A program made the translations under genes and the position numbers. Shown here piece by piece: positions 1 through 7,280 of a stretch of DNA of 51,251 nucleotides. This stretch comes from an uncultured Eubacteriales bacterium (GTDB taxonomy: Bacteria > Bacillota > Clostridia > Oscillospirales > Oscillospiraceae), in contig USAC01000005.1 of the NCBI GenBank assembly GCA_900552475.1, forward strand, positions 1 to 51,251, read 5' to 3'. The notes below the pieces were generated by a model, which saw only the letters and a list, made by a program, of their open reading frames with translations, made no database searches and had not been told where the DNA came from. The number at the start of each line of letters is the position of its first letter. Positions within the stretch are counted from its first letter, which is position 1.

Positions 1-5
1 AAAGC

Positions 6-37
6 GGAACAGGCATGACCGAGATCATGCCTGTTCC
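6..37 (+). terminator. Intrinsic terminator of an upstream gene
   Basis: A perfect 13-bp inverted repeat (GGAACAGGCATGA and its complement) encloses a six-base loop and is followed by a T-rich stretch. It probably ends a gene lying left of the window. Confidence 0.65.
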
Positions 38-94
38 AAGAAATTTGAGTTTTACTGTCTTACCAGCAGAGAGCCTTTCCGGTCCGTTTTTTCC

Positions 95-123
95 TTGACA
101 AAACCGCTGGCAAGCAGTATGTT
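95..123 (+). promoter_or_regulatory. Sigma-A promoter of the HIT gene
   Basis: TTGACA at 95-100 and TATGTT at 118-123 are separated by 17 bases. The predicted start of transcription is near 130, about 40 bases before the HIT gene. Confidence 0.65.
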
Positions 124-169
124 AAGGCTAACAGGGAACCGTCCCTGACTTTGAAAGGAGAAAATGCCA

Positions 170-592
170 ATGGGTTGTTTCTATTGCGATGAGCACCACG
201 AGGGCCGGGAGGCCATTATGTTCAAGGTTGGGGAGATGAAGGCCGGTGTGCTGTATCTCTTCAAGGATCAGGCCCACAAGGGCCGCTGCGCGCTGGCTCT
301 GAAGGCCCACAAAAAGGAACTGTGCGAGTGCACGGATCAGGAGCGGGCGGATTTTGCCGAGGATCTGGCTAAGGCCAGCGGCGCCATCAAGGAGCTGTGG
401 GGCTGCACGAAGCTGAACTTGGGCTCCTTCGGCGACACGAATCCCCATCTGCATTTCCATATCGTCCCCAAGTATGAGGGCGGCTTTGAGTTCGGCGGAG
501 CTTTTGCCATCACCAACCCGGAGCCGGTATACCTGACGGATGGAGAGTACCAGGAGATGATCTCCGCACTGAAGGCCAAGCTGGGTATCTGA
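170..592 (+). CDS. HIT-family (histidine triad) protein
   Basis: This is a small cytosolic nucleotide-binding protein of the HIT superfamily, whose members hydrolyse or transfer nucleotidyl groups from substrates such as dinucleoside polyphosphates or AMP conjugates. The signature HLHFHIVPK is present at about residues 93-101; the histidine triad supplies the nucleophile. A Cys pair (CFYC) near the N-terminus recalls the zinc site of some HIT proteins. The start at 170 is preferred because AGGAG at 156-160 lies 9 bases upstream; the in-frame ATG at 164 would leave only 3. The gene has its own promoter and a strong terminator at 606-642, so it is a monocistron just ahead of the ribosomal cluster. 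The substrate cannot be told from sequence. Confidence 0.88.
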   Translation: MGCFYCDEHHEGREAIMFKVGEMKAGVLYLFKDQAHKGRCALALKAHKKELCECTDQERADFAEDLAKASGAIKELWGCTKLNLGSFGDTNPHLHFHIVPKYEGGFEFGGAFAITNPEPVYLTDGEYQEMISALKAKLGI

Positions 593-605
593 GGACATAT
601 ATAAT

Positions 606-642
606 AAAGAACACCGGGGTGCATAGCATCCCGGTGTTCTTT
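606..642 (+). terminator. Terminator after the HIT gene
   Basis: A 13-bp stem (AAAGAACACCGGG with its complement) encloses an 11-base loop. The 3' arm ends in TTT. It separates the HIT gene from the ribosomal promoter. Confidence 0.8.
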
Positions 643-806
643 GCATCGAACGGATACATGATTATACGATGCAGAAGCGGCCTGATCGGGAATAGAATAC
701 CGGAGCGGAAAATAGCCCGGAGGGGGGACATTTGCCCCGCTGCCGTGTGCATCCGCGTACTGCCAAAAAAATTTCAAAAAAACTATGAAAAACAGAGAAA
801 AAGGTC

Positions 807-835
807 TTGACATTCCGCTGAATATCCGATATGAT
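807..835 (+). promoter_or_regulatory. Main promoter of the S10-spc-alpha cluster
   Basis: TTGACA at 807-812 and TATGAT at 830-835 have exact 17-base spacing. Transcription should start near 842, giving a 5' leader of about 275 bases before rpsJ. Confidence 0.75.
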
Positions 836-841
836 AATCAA

Positions 842-1116
842 GTCCGCGTGGTGGAAGCCTTTCCGCGCGCAGACACTGCGATGAACCGGGAGATTGCTCC
901 GCAAGGAGGTAACTTCCGGGGAGTATGTCCGATAATCGGGCGGCTGAGAAGTCCTGTATGCGGCGTAGATCGCCATACCATGGGACAAGTACCGGCCACA
1001 GTGCCGGTCTTTTTCATGAGTAGGAATGATACGCACGGTTAAGCGTACAGAAAATTTCTCGCCGTAGGTCGTCGAGACCCGTACAACAACCTACGAAACA
1101 TTTGGAGGAAATCAAC
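842..1116 (+). promoter_or_regulatory. Structured rpsJ leader with candidate attenuator
   Basis: The leader holds several hairpins: CTCC-GCAA-GGAG with a GNRA tetraloop (897-908) inside an outer CCGG/CCGG pairing; an intrinsic-terminator-like hairpin (ACCGGC 991-996, GCCGGT 1003-1008, then CTTTTTC); and a 7-bp stem 1063-1069 / 1089-1095 just before the ribosome binding site. Autogenous control of S10 operons by a ribosomal protein is known in other bacteria. That this leader works so, and which protein binds it, is inference. Confidence 0.55.
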
Positions 1117-1428
1117 ATGGCACAGAAAGAAATGATCCGCATCCGCCTGAAGGCTTACGATCATCAGGTCATCGACCAGAGCGCTGAGAAGATCGTAGAG
1201 ACCGCCAAGCGCACCGGCGCCCAGGTGTCCGGCCCCATCCCCCTGCCCACCAAGAAGGAGGTTGTTACCATCCTCCGCGCTGTTCATAAGTATAAGGACA
1301 GCCGCGAGCAGTTCGAGCGCCGCACCCACAAGCGCCTGATCGACATCACCAACTCCAGCCCCAAGACCGTTGAGGCTCTGATGGCTCTGGAGCTGCCCGC
1401 TGGCGTGGAGATCGAGATCAAGCTGTAA
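1117..1428 (+). CDS. rpsJ: 30S ribosomal protein S10
   Basis: S10 belongs to the head of the small subunit and also serves as NusE in transcription antitermination. The 103-residue product has the family opening (KEMIRIRLKAYDHQ) and the typical RRTHKRLIDI segment, with full family length. The ATG at 1117 is chosen because GGAGG lies 7-11 bases upstream and the product then begins MAQKE; an in-frame ATG at 1102 lies upstream of that site. It is the first gene of the S10-spc-alpha cluster. It is unusual in being followed by a 168-base structured gap before rplC. Confidence 0.98.
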   Translation: MAQKEMIRIRLKAYDHQVIDQSAEKIVETAKRTGAQVSGPIPLPTKKEVVTILRAVHKYKDSREQFERRTHKRLIDITNSSPKTVEALMALELPAGVEIEIKL

Positions 1429-1596
1429 TCCTCGCGATTACAAAACTTCCCAAGCTCAAAGAAGTGTAAACACTTTTTTGAATATGTTGCTCACCCAATC
1501 GCCTGTCAACTTGCGTGAGACAGGTAGGGTCATGTCGGCAGAGCAATGCGGATTCCGTATCTAAGCCGACCAATAACCTAACAGGAGGAAATACAC
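1429..1596 (+). promoter_or_regulatory. Structured rpsJ-rplC intergenic leader
   Basis: Three hairpins can be drawn: AAGTG-TAAA-CACTT followed by T4 (1462-1479), CCTGTC/GACAGG (1502-1507 / 1519-1524), and GTCGGC/GCCGAC (1534-1539 / 1565-1570). The last ends just before AGGAGG at 1581. The first resembles a weak terminator. No convincing promoter is visible. A regulatory role is inferred. Confidence 0.45.
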
Positions 1597-2316
1597 ATGA
1601 AGGCAATCATCGGCAAAAAAGTGGGCATGTCCCAGATTTTTGACGAGAACGGCCACGTGATCCCCGTCACCGTCATTGAGGCGGGACCCTGCACGGTCGT
1701 TCAGAAGAAGACTTCCGAGAAGGAAGGCTACAATGCGGTTCAGCTGGGCTACGAGGACGTGGCTGAGAAGAAGCTGACCAAGGGCGAGATGGGCCACCTG
1801 AACAAGGCTGGCGTGTCTCCCAAGAAGCACCTGCGCGAATTCGACCTGGACAACGCTGCCGAGCTGAACATCGGCGACATTGTGAAGGCTGACACCTTCC
1901 AGGCTGGCGACTTCGTTGATATCACCGGTATCAGCAAGGGCCACGGTTATCAGGGCGTCATCAAGCGCTGGGGTGCACAGCGCACCCCCACCAGCCACGG
2001 CGGCGGCCCCGTCCATCGTCACGCTGGTTCCATGGGCTCCTCTACCGATCCCTCCCGTATCTTCAAGGGCAAAATCGGCGCCGGCCACATGGGCGTGGAT
2101 CAGGTGACTGTCCAGAACCTGTCCGTTGTGAAGGTTGACCCCGAGCTGAACATGCTGGTCGTCTGCGGCGCCGTTCCCGGCCCCAAGGGCGGTCTGGTGA
2201 CCATCAAGAGCACCGTTAAGGTCCACAAGGTCAAGCAGGCCGGCGCTGACATCAGCAAGAACCCGCAGAAGGCTTCCGGCCGCAACCCGCAGAAGGCTTC
2301 CGCGAGAAACAAGTAA
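1597..2316 (+). CDS. rplC: 50S ribosomal protein L3
   Basis: L3 is a primary binder of 23S rRNA close to the peptidyl transferase centre. The 239-residue protein starts MKAIIGKKVGMSQIF and contains the conserved loop segment SHGGGPVHRHAGSMG at about residues 132-146, which reaches toward the active site. The C-terminal extension contains two nearly identical short repeats (NPQKAS[G/A]RN), making it slightly longer than typical (about 210). AGGAGG lies 10 bases before the ATG. It is followed after 18 bases by rplD. Confidence 0.98.
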   Translation: MKAIIGKKVGMSQIFDENGHVIPVTVIEAGPCTVVQKKTSEKEGYNAVQLGYEDVAEKKLTKGEMGHLNKAGVSPKKHLREFDLDNAAELNIGDIVKADTFQAGDFVDITGISKGHGYQGVIKRWGAQRTPTSHGGGPVHRHAGSMGSSTDPSRIFKGKIGAGHMGVDQVTVQNLSVVKVDPELNMLVVCGAVPGPKGGLVTIKSTVKVHKVKQAGADISKNPQKASGRNPQKASARNK

Positions 2317-2334
2317 GAAAGGGGTGCTTAAAGA

Positions 2335-2958
2335 ATGTCTTCCATGAAAGTTTTGAACATGGCCGGCGCAGAAGTCGGTACTGTGGAACTCAACGACGAG
2401 ATCTTTGGCATCACGCCCAATCCCGTCGCTGTGCATGAGGTTGTGAAGAACCACCTCGCCAATTGCAGACAGGGCACTCAGAGCGCCCTCACCCGTGCTG
2501 AGGTTTCCGGCGGTGGCCGTAAGCCCTGGCGCCAGAAGGGTACCGGCCACGCCCGTCAGGGCTCTACCCGTGCTCCTCAGTGGACGCACGGCGGTATCGT
2601 GTTCGCTCCCAAGCCCCGCGATTACAGCTATGTGCTGAACAAGAAGGTCAAGCGCCTGGCGCTGAAGTCCGTCCTGTCCGCCAAGGCTGCCGAGGGCAAG
2701 CTGGTGGTCATCGACTCCATCAAGATGGATGCCATCAAGACCGCTGACTTCCGTAAGTTCCTGAGCGCTGTCAAGGTGGACGGCAAGGCCGTCGTTGTCA
2801 CCCCCGAGGTGGACAACGTCATCGTCAAGAGCGCCCGCAATATCCCCGGCGTGCTGACTACCGTCGCCAACATCCTGAGCGTTTATGACATCATCAACGC
2901 CCAGTACCTGGTGGTGGATCAGGCCGCCCTCGCCAAGATCGAGGAGGTGTACGCATGA
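2335..2958 (+). CDS. rplD: 50S ribosomal protein L4
   Basis: L4 lines the peptide exit tunnel and in some bacteria represses its own operon. The 207-residue protein has the conserved rRNA-binding loop GGRKPWRQKGTGHARQGS at about residues 61-78 and the downstream PKPRDYSY segment. The ATG at 2335 follows an AAGGGG-type site; a second ATG at 2344 is in frame, so the start could be three codons later. Its end overlaps the rplW start by four bases, implying translational coupling. Confidence 0.98.
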   Translation: MSSMKVLNMAGAEVGTVELNDEIFGITPNPVAVHEVVKNHLANCRQGTQSALTRAEVSGGGRKPWRQKGTGHARQGSTRAPQWTHGGIVFAPKPRDYSYVLNKKVKRLALKSVLSAKAAEGKLVVIDSIKMDAIKTADFRKFLSAVKVDGKAVVVTPEVDNVIVKSARNIPGVLTTVANILSVYDIINAQYLVVDQAALAKIEEVYA

Positions 2959-3251
2959 TGACCGCTTACGATATCGTCATTCGCCCCATTATCACCGAGC
3001 GTGCCATGGCTGGCGCCGCTGACAAGAAGTATGTCTTTGAAGTGGCCAAGTCCGCCGGCAAGGTGGAGATCAAGAAGGCTGTTGAGGAGATCTTCGGCGT
3101 GAAGGTCGCTTCCGTCAACACCCTGAACGTCCAGGCTAAGGCCAAGCGCATGGGCGCCGGCCGTCCCGGCACCACCCGTGCCTGGAAGAAGGCTTATGTG
3201 ACCCTGACCGCTGATTCTAAGACCATCGAGTTCTTCGAAGGCATGGTCTAA
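2955..3251 (+). CDS. rplW: 50S ribosomal protein L23
   Basis: L23 sits at the tunnel exit and docks trigger factor and the signal recognition particle. The 98-residue protein shows the family signature YDIVIRPIITE near the N-terminus and the basic loop KAKRMGAGRPGTTRAWKKA at about residues 61-79. Two adjacent ATG codons (2955, 2958) are possible; GGAGG is about 7-10 bases upstream. The gene overlaps rplD by four bases. Confidence 0.97.
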   Translation: MMTAYDIVIRPIITERAMAGAADKKYVFEVAKSAGKVEIKKAVEEIFGVKVASVNTLNVQAKAKRMGAGRPGTTRAWKKAYVTLTADSKTIEFFEGMV

Positions 3252-3268
3252 GGAAGGAGTAAAGCAGA

Positions 3269-4102
3269 ATGTCTATTAAAACTTTTAAGCCGACGACTCC
3301 TTCCCGCCGTCAGATGACGGTTTCCGGTTTCGACGGCATCGACAAGAAGGCCCGTCCCGAGCCCAGCCTCACCGAGCCTCTGAAGAAGAGCTCCGGCCGC
3401 AACAGCTATGGCCGCATCACCGTCCGTCATCGCGGCGGCGGCAACAAGCGCAAGTATCGTATCATCGACTTCAAGCGCGACAAGATGGGTTCCGCCACCG
3501 TGCTGCGTCTGGAGTATGACCCCAACCGCAGCGCCAATATCGCTCTCATCGAGTATGAGGATGGCGAGAAGCGCTACATCCTGGCTCCTGTCGGCCTGAA
3601 GGCTGGTCACAAGATCATGACCGGTCCCGACGCCGATATCCTGCCCGGCAACGCTCTGCCCATCGCCAACATCCCCGTTGGTACCGTGATCCACAACATC
3701 GAGCTGCATCCCGGCAACGGCGCTCAGCTGGTGCGTGCCGCCGGTACCTCCGCTCAGCTGATGGCTAAGGAAGGCGATGACGCTCAGATCCGTATGCCCT
3801 CCGGCGAGGTCCGCATCGTGCGTACCAACTGCTATGCCACCATTGGCCAGGTCGGCAACATCGAGCACGAGAACATCAACATCGGTAAGGCTGGCCGTAA
3901 GCGTCACATGGGTTGGCGTCCCACCGTCCGCGGTTCCGTCATGAACCCCAATGACCACCCCCACGGCGGCGGCGAGGGCCGTGCCCCTGTCGGCCGTTCC
4001 GGGCCTGTGACGCCTTGGGGCAAGCCCGCCCTGGGCTACAAGACCCGCAAGGGCAAGAACCCCACCAGCAAGTTCATCGTCAAGCGGCGTAACGAGAAGT
4101 AA
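3269..4102 (+). CDS. rplB: 50S ribosomal protein L2
   Basis: L2 is needed for subunit association and for peptidyl transferase activity. The 277-residue protein has the usual full length. Visible landmarks are the RNA-binding opening MSIKTFKPTTPSRRQ, the segment GRITVRHRGGGNKRKYR at about residues 49-65, and the conserved C-terminal MNPNDHPHGGGEGR at about 223-236, which includes the histidine near the catalytic centre. It is preceded by AAGGAG and followed after 14 bases by rpsS. Confidence 0.98.
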   Translation: MSIKTFKPTTPSRRQMTVSGFDGIDKKARPEPSLTEPLKKSSGRNSYGRITVRHRGGGNKRKYRIIDFKRDKMGSATVLRLEYDPNRSANIALIEYEDGEKRYILAPVGLKAGHKIMTGPDADILPGNALPIANIPVGTVIHNIELHPGNGAQLVRAAGTSAQLMAKEGDDAQIRMPSGEVRIVRTNCYATIGQVGNIEHENINIGKAGRKRHMGWRPTVRGSVMNPNDHPHGGGEGRAPVGRSGPVTPWGKPALGYKTRKGKNPTSKFIVKRRNEK

Positions 4103-4116
4103 GGAGGCAAGGTAAT

Positions 4117-4380
4117 ATGAGCAGATCTATTAAGAAAGGCCCTTATGTTGCCCCTGAGCTCCTCAAGAGAGTCGAGGCAATGAACGAGAAGAACGAGAAG
4201 AAGGTCCTCAAGACCTGGAGCCGCAGCTCCACCATCTTCCCCGCTTTCGTTGGCCACACCATCGCTGTCCATGACGGCCGGAAGCATGTGCCCGTGTATA
4301 TCCAGGAGGATATGGTCGGTCACAAGCTGGGTGAGTTTGCTCCCACCCGTACCTTCCGTGGCCACACCAAGGATAAATAA
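4117..4380 (+). CDS. rpsS: 30S ribosomal protein S19
   Basis: S19 lies in the head of the 30S subunit and pairs with S13. The 87-residue protein begins MSRSIKKGPYVAPELL and has the conserved C-terminal GEFAPTRTFRGH motif. It keeps canonical position between rplB and rplV. GGAGG lies about 9 bases before the ATG. Confidence 0.97.
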   Translation: MSRSIKKGPYVAPELLKRVEAMNEKNEKKVLKTWSRSSTIFPAFVGHTIAVHDGRKHVPVYIQEDMVGHKLGEFAPTRTFRGHTKDK

Positions 4381-4399
4381 TTGAAGGAGGATGCTGAAC

Positions 4400-4744
4400 A
4401 TGGAAAACAAAACTGCTAAAGCGTATCTGCGCTATGTCCGCATCTCTCCCCGCAAGATCCAGATCGTCTGCGATCTGATCCGCGGCAAGGATGCCGGAAC
4501 CGCTATGGCCATTCTGGCACAGACCCCCAAGGCTGCTTCCGAGCCCCTGACGAAGCTGCTGAAGTCCGCCGTGGCCAATGCCGAGAACAACTTCGGCATG
4601 GACCCCGCCAAGCTGGTGGTGTCTGAGGTGTTCGCCACCCCCGGCCCCATCCTCAAGCGTATGATGCCCCGGGCTCAGGGCCGCGCTTACCGCATTAACA
4701 AGCGCACTTCTCACGTCACCCTGGCTGTGACGGAAAAGGCATAA
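4400..4744 (+). CDS. rplV: 50S ribosomal protein L22
   Basis: L22 forms part of the narrowest portion of the exit tunnel. The 114-residue form contains YVRISPRKIQIVCDLIRGK near the N-terminus and the tunnel loop PRAQGRAYRINKRTSH near the C-terminus. The ATG at 4400 is preferred: GGAGG at 4386-4390 gives 9-base spacing, whereas the in-frame ATG at 4391 directly abuts that site. Canonical neighbours are rpsS and rpsC. Confidence 0.95.
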   Translation: MENKTAKAYLRYVRISPRKIQIVCDLIRGKDAGTAMAILAQTPKAASEPLTKLLKSAVANAENNFGMDPAKLVVSEVFATPGPILKRMMPRAQGRAYRINKRTSHVTLAVTEKA

Positions 4745-4763
4745 GAAAGGGAGGAGACAGTTT

Positions 4764-5648
4764 ATGGGACAGAAAGTTAATCCCCATGGCCTGCGGGTCG
4801 GCGTCATCAAAGACTGGGATTCCCGTTGGTATGCCAGTGAAGAGAAGGTCGGCGACCTGATCGTCGAGGATCAGAAGATCCGCAAGTATCTCAAGAAAAC
4901 TCTGTACGGTGCCGGCGTTCCCAAGATCGAGATCGAGCGCAGCAACGACATCGTTACCATCTATCTGCACTGCGCCCGTCCCGGTGTTGTCATCGGCAAG
5001 GGCGGCGAGCAGATCGAGCAGTATCGTCTGGCTGTGGAAAAGATGATCGGCAAGAAGGTCAAGCTGAACATCGTGGAAGTCCGCAACCCCGATATGAACG
5101 CTCAGCTGGTGGCTGAGAACATCGCTCAGCAGCTGGAGAAGCGTATCTCTCACCGCCGCGCCATGAAGAACTCCATGGCCCGCGCCATGCGTGCCGGCGC
5201 CAAGGGCATCAAGGTTTGCTGCTCTGGCCGTCTGGGTGGCCGCGAGATCGCTGGCGTTGAGCACTATCACGAGGGCACCATCCCTCTGCAGACCATCCGC
5301 GCCGACATTGAGTACGGCTTCGCGGAGGCTGCCACTACCTTCGGCCGCATCGGTGTGAAGGTGTGGATCTACAAGGGCGAGGTTCTCTCTCAGACCCTGC
5401 GCACCACTCCCCGCACCATGGACACCTCCAAGCCCTATCAGGAGCGTCGTGAGCGTCGTCCTCGCCGTGACGGTGATCGTCGCGGTGGTTTCGGCGGTGA
5501 CCGTCGCAACGGCGGCTTCAACCGTGATCGTCAGGGCGGCTTCAACCGTCAGGGCGGTGCCGAGCGTCGTCCTCAGGGCGGCTTCCGGCCCAACACCAAT
5601 CGTCCCGCTGCTCCCGCAGCCCCCGCTAAGGAAGGAGGAGCCAACTAA
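4764..5648 (+). CDS. rpsC: 30S ribosomal protein S3 with Arg/Gly-rich C-terminal tail
   Basis: S3 guards the mRNA entry channel and contributes to helicase activity. The first 215 or so residues are standard: MGQKVNPHGLRVG opening, KH-type loop RPGVVIGKGGEQIE (about 72-85), then GLGGREIA-like segment SGRLGGREIAGVEH and VWIYKGEV. The protein is 294 residues against about 220 in most bacteria. The extra 70 residues are low complexity, dominated by Arg, Gly, Asn, Gln and Phe with repeated QGGF/NGGFNR units, then a Pro/Ala end. The stop codon overlaps the rplP ATG (TAATG). Confidence 0.97.
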   Translation: MGQKVNPHGLRVGVIKDWDSRWYASEEKVGDLIVEDQKIRKYLKKTLYGAGVPKIEIERSNDIVTIYLHCARPGVVIGKGGEQIEQYRLAVEKMIGKKVKLNIVEVRNPDMNAQLVAENIAQQLEKRISHRRAMKNSMARAMRAGAKGIKVCCSGRLGGREIAGVEHYHEGTIPLQTIRADIEYGFAEAATTFGRIGVKVWIYKGEVLSQTLRTTPRTMDTSKPYQERRERRPRRDGDRRGGFGGDRRNGGFNRDRQGGFNRQGGAERRPQGGFRPNTNRPAAPAAPAKEGGAN

Positions 5649-6070
5649 TGTTAATGCCTAAGAGAGTCAAGTTCCGCCGTATGCAGCGGGGCCGCATGAC
5701 TGGTAAAGCCACCCGTGGCAACACCGTTTCTTACGGTGAGTATGGTCTGATGGCTCTGGAACCCGGCTGGGTCAAGAGCAACCAGATCGAGGCCGCCCGT
5801 ATCGCCATGACTCGTTACACCAAGCGTGGCGGTCAGGTTTGGATCAAGATCTTCCCCGACAAGTCCGTGACTATGCGTGCCGCCGACTCCCGAATGGGTT
5901 CCGGTAAAGGTACGCCTGAGTACTGGGTTGCCGTGGTGAAGCCCCAGCGTGTTATGTTTGAGATCGCTGGTGTCCCCGAGGAGATCGCTCGCGAGGCTCT
6001 GCGTCTGGCCAGCCACAAGCTGCCCATCAAGACGAAGATCGTTGCCCGCACCGAGGAAGCAGGTGAGTAA
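5648..6070 (+). CDS. rplP: 50S ribosomal protein L16
   Basis: L16 helps position the A-site tRNA. The 140-residue protein begins MLMPKRVKFRRMQRGRM, matching the family start, so the ATG at 5648 (overlapping the rpsC stop) is kept although an ATG lies two codons on. The conserved GTPEYWVAVVKPGR-like segment (GTPEYWVAVVKPQRVMFE) is at about residues 89-106. AAGGAGGAG lies within the end of rpsC. Confidence 0.97.
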   Translation: MLMPKRVKFRRMQRGRMTGKATRGNTVSYGEYGLMALEPGWVKSNQIEAARIAMTRYTKRGGQVWIKIFPDKSVTMRAADSRMGSGKGTPEYWVAVVKPQRVMFEIAGVPEEIAREALRLASHKLPIKTKIVARTEEAGE

Positions 6071-6071
6071 G

Positions 6072-6272
6072 ATGAAGGCAAATGAAATCCGTAAGATGAA
6101 TGCCGAACAGCTCAATGAGAAGCTGACCGGCCTGAAGAAGGACCTGTTCATGCTCCGGATGCAGCACGCAACCAACCAGCTGGACAATCCCGTTAAGATC
6201 CGTGAAGTGAAGCACGATATTGCCCGAGTCAAGACCGTGCTGGCGGAGCTCGCCGCTTCCGATAAGCAGTAA
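6072..6272 (+). CDS. rpmC: 50S ribosomal protein L29
   Basis: L29 is a small helical protein next to L23 at the tunnel exit. The ATG at 6072, one base after the rplP stop, gives 66 residues beginning MKANEIRKMNAEQLNEKL, with LKKDLFMLRMQHATNQL and the ending KHDIARVKTVLAE, all typical. The frame is open upstream to 5949 but that part overlaps rplP and is not native. The close packing suggests coupling to rplP. Confidence 0.96.
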   Translation: MKANEIRKMNAEQLNEKLTGLKKDLFMLRMQHATNQLDNPVKIREVKHDIARVKTVLAELAASDKQ

Positions 6273-6289
6273 GAAGGAGGGAAACGAGA

Positions 6290-6553
6290 ATGAACGAAGT
6301 TAGAACTTCCTCCCGTAAGACCCGGGTAGGCAAAGTCGTTTCCGACAAGATGGATAAGACCGTGGTTGTGGCTGTGTCCGACCGCGTCGCCCATCCTCTG
6401 TACAAGAAGATCGTCGGCCGTACCTACAAGCTGAAGGCCCACGATGAAAACAATGCCTGCGGTATCGGTGATACCGTGAAGGTGATGGAGACCCGCCCCC
6501 TGTCCAAGGACAAGCGTTGGCGCGTGGTCGAGATCATCGAGAAGGCCAAGTAA
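6290..6553 (+). CDS. rpsQ: 30S ribosomal protein S17
   Basis: S17 is a primary 16S rRNA binder with an OB fold. The 87-residue protein has GKVVSDKMDKTVVVAV (about 13-28) and the conserved GDTVKVMETRPLSKDKRWR segment near the C-terminus. AAGGAGGG lies about 8 bases upstream of the ATG. It sits in canonical order between rpmC and rplN. Confidence 0.97.
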   Translation: MNEVRTSSRKTRVGKVVSDKMDKTVVVAVSDRVAHPLYKKIVGRTYKLKAHDENNACGIGDTVKVMETRPLSKDKRWRVVEIIEKAK

Positions 6554-6565
6554 GGAGGTGCCAGT

Positions 6566-6934
6566 ATGATTCAGCAGGAAAGTTATCTGAAGGTTGCCGA
6601 TAATACCGGCGCCAAGGAAATCAAGTGCATCCGCGTCCTGGGCGGTTCCACCCGGAAGTTCGGCAACATCGGCGACGTCATCGTGGCGTCTGTCCGTAAG
6701 GCCCAGCCCGGCGGCACCGTCAAGAAGGGCGAGGTGGTCAAGGCTGTCATCGTTCGCAGCGCCAAGGGTGTCCGCCGGAATGACGGTACCTATGTCCGCT
6801 TCGATGACAACGCCGCTGTCCTCATTAAGGACGACAAGAACCCCAGAGGTACCCGTATCTTTGGGCCTGTGGCTCGTGAGCTGCGCGACAAGGATTACAT
6901 GAAGATCCTGTCCCTGGCTCCCGAAGTGATTTGA
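6566..6934 (+). CDS. rplN: 50S ribosomal protein L14
   Basis: L14 forms an intersubunit bridge and contacts silencing factor RsfS. The 122-residue product starts MIQQESYLKVADNTGAK and has the signature VIVRSAKGVRR plus GTRIFGPVARELR near the C-terminus. It is full length and preceded by AAGGAGG with proper spacing. First gene of the classical spc group. Confidence 0.98.
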   Translation: MIQQESYLKVADNTGAKEIKCIRVLGGSTRKFGNIGDVIVASVRKAQPGGTVKKGEVVKAVIVRSAKGVRRNDGTYVRFDDNAAVLIKDDKNPRGTRIFGPVARELRDKDYMKILSLAPEVI

Positions 6935-6949
6935 TGGAGGGCTCGAACA

Positions 6950-7261
6950 ATGGCTATGAACATTAAGAAGGGCGATACCATCGTCGTCCTGTCCGGCAAG
7001 GACAAGGGCAAGCAGGGCAAGGTGCTGGGCACTGTGCCCAAGAGCACCAAGATCGTGGCTGAGGGCATCAACATGGTGACCTGCCACGTCAAGCCCCGCC
7101 GTCAGGGCGAGGAGGGCGGCATCGTCAAGCGCGAGGCTGCCATCGCCGCCTGCAAGGTGCAGGTTGTCTGCCCCAAGTGCAACAAGGGTACCCGCGTTGC
7201 TCACAAGATCGAGGGCGGCAAGAAGATCCGCGTGTGCAAGCACTGCGGTGCGGAACTGTAA
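6950..7261 (+). CDS. rplX: 50S ribosomal protein L24
   Basis: L24 initiates assembly of the large subunit. The 103-residue protein has a KOW motif (KKGDTIVVLSGKDKGKQGKV, about residues 5-24) and the segment KPRRQGEEGG. Near the C-terminus it carries two CxxC-type pairs (CPKC and CKHC) suggesting a zinc ribbon, as in many Firmicutes. ATG at 6950 or 6956 could start it; GGAGG spacing favours the first. Confidence 0.97.
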   Translation: MAMNIKKGDTIVVLSGKDKGKQGKVLGTVPKSTKIVAEGINMVTCHVKPRRQGEEGGIVKREAAIAACKVQVVCPKCNKGTRVAHKIEGGKKIRVCKHCGAEL

Positions 7262-7280
7262 GAAAGGAGCGAGATAACAA

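Noticed and set aside
1561..2589. Long minus-strand frames over the ribosomal genes (also 5651-7243, 14319-15701)
   Set aside because: They lie opposite certain ribosomal genes, have low-complexity Leu/Ala/Asp/His composition typical of antisense of high-GC genes, and lack ribosome sites.
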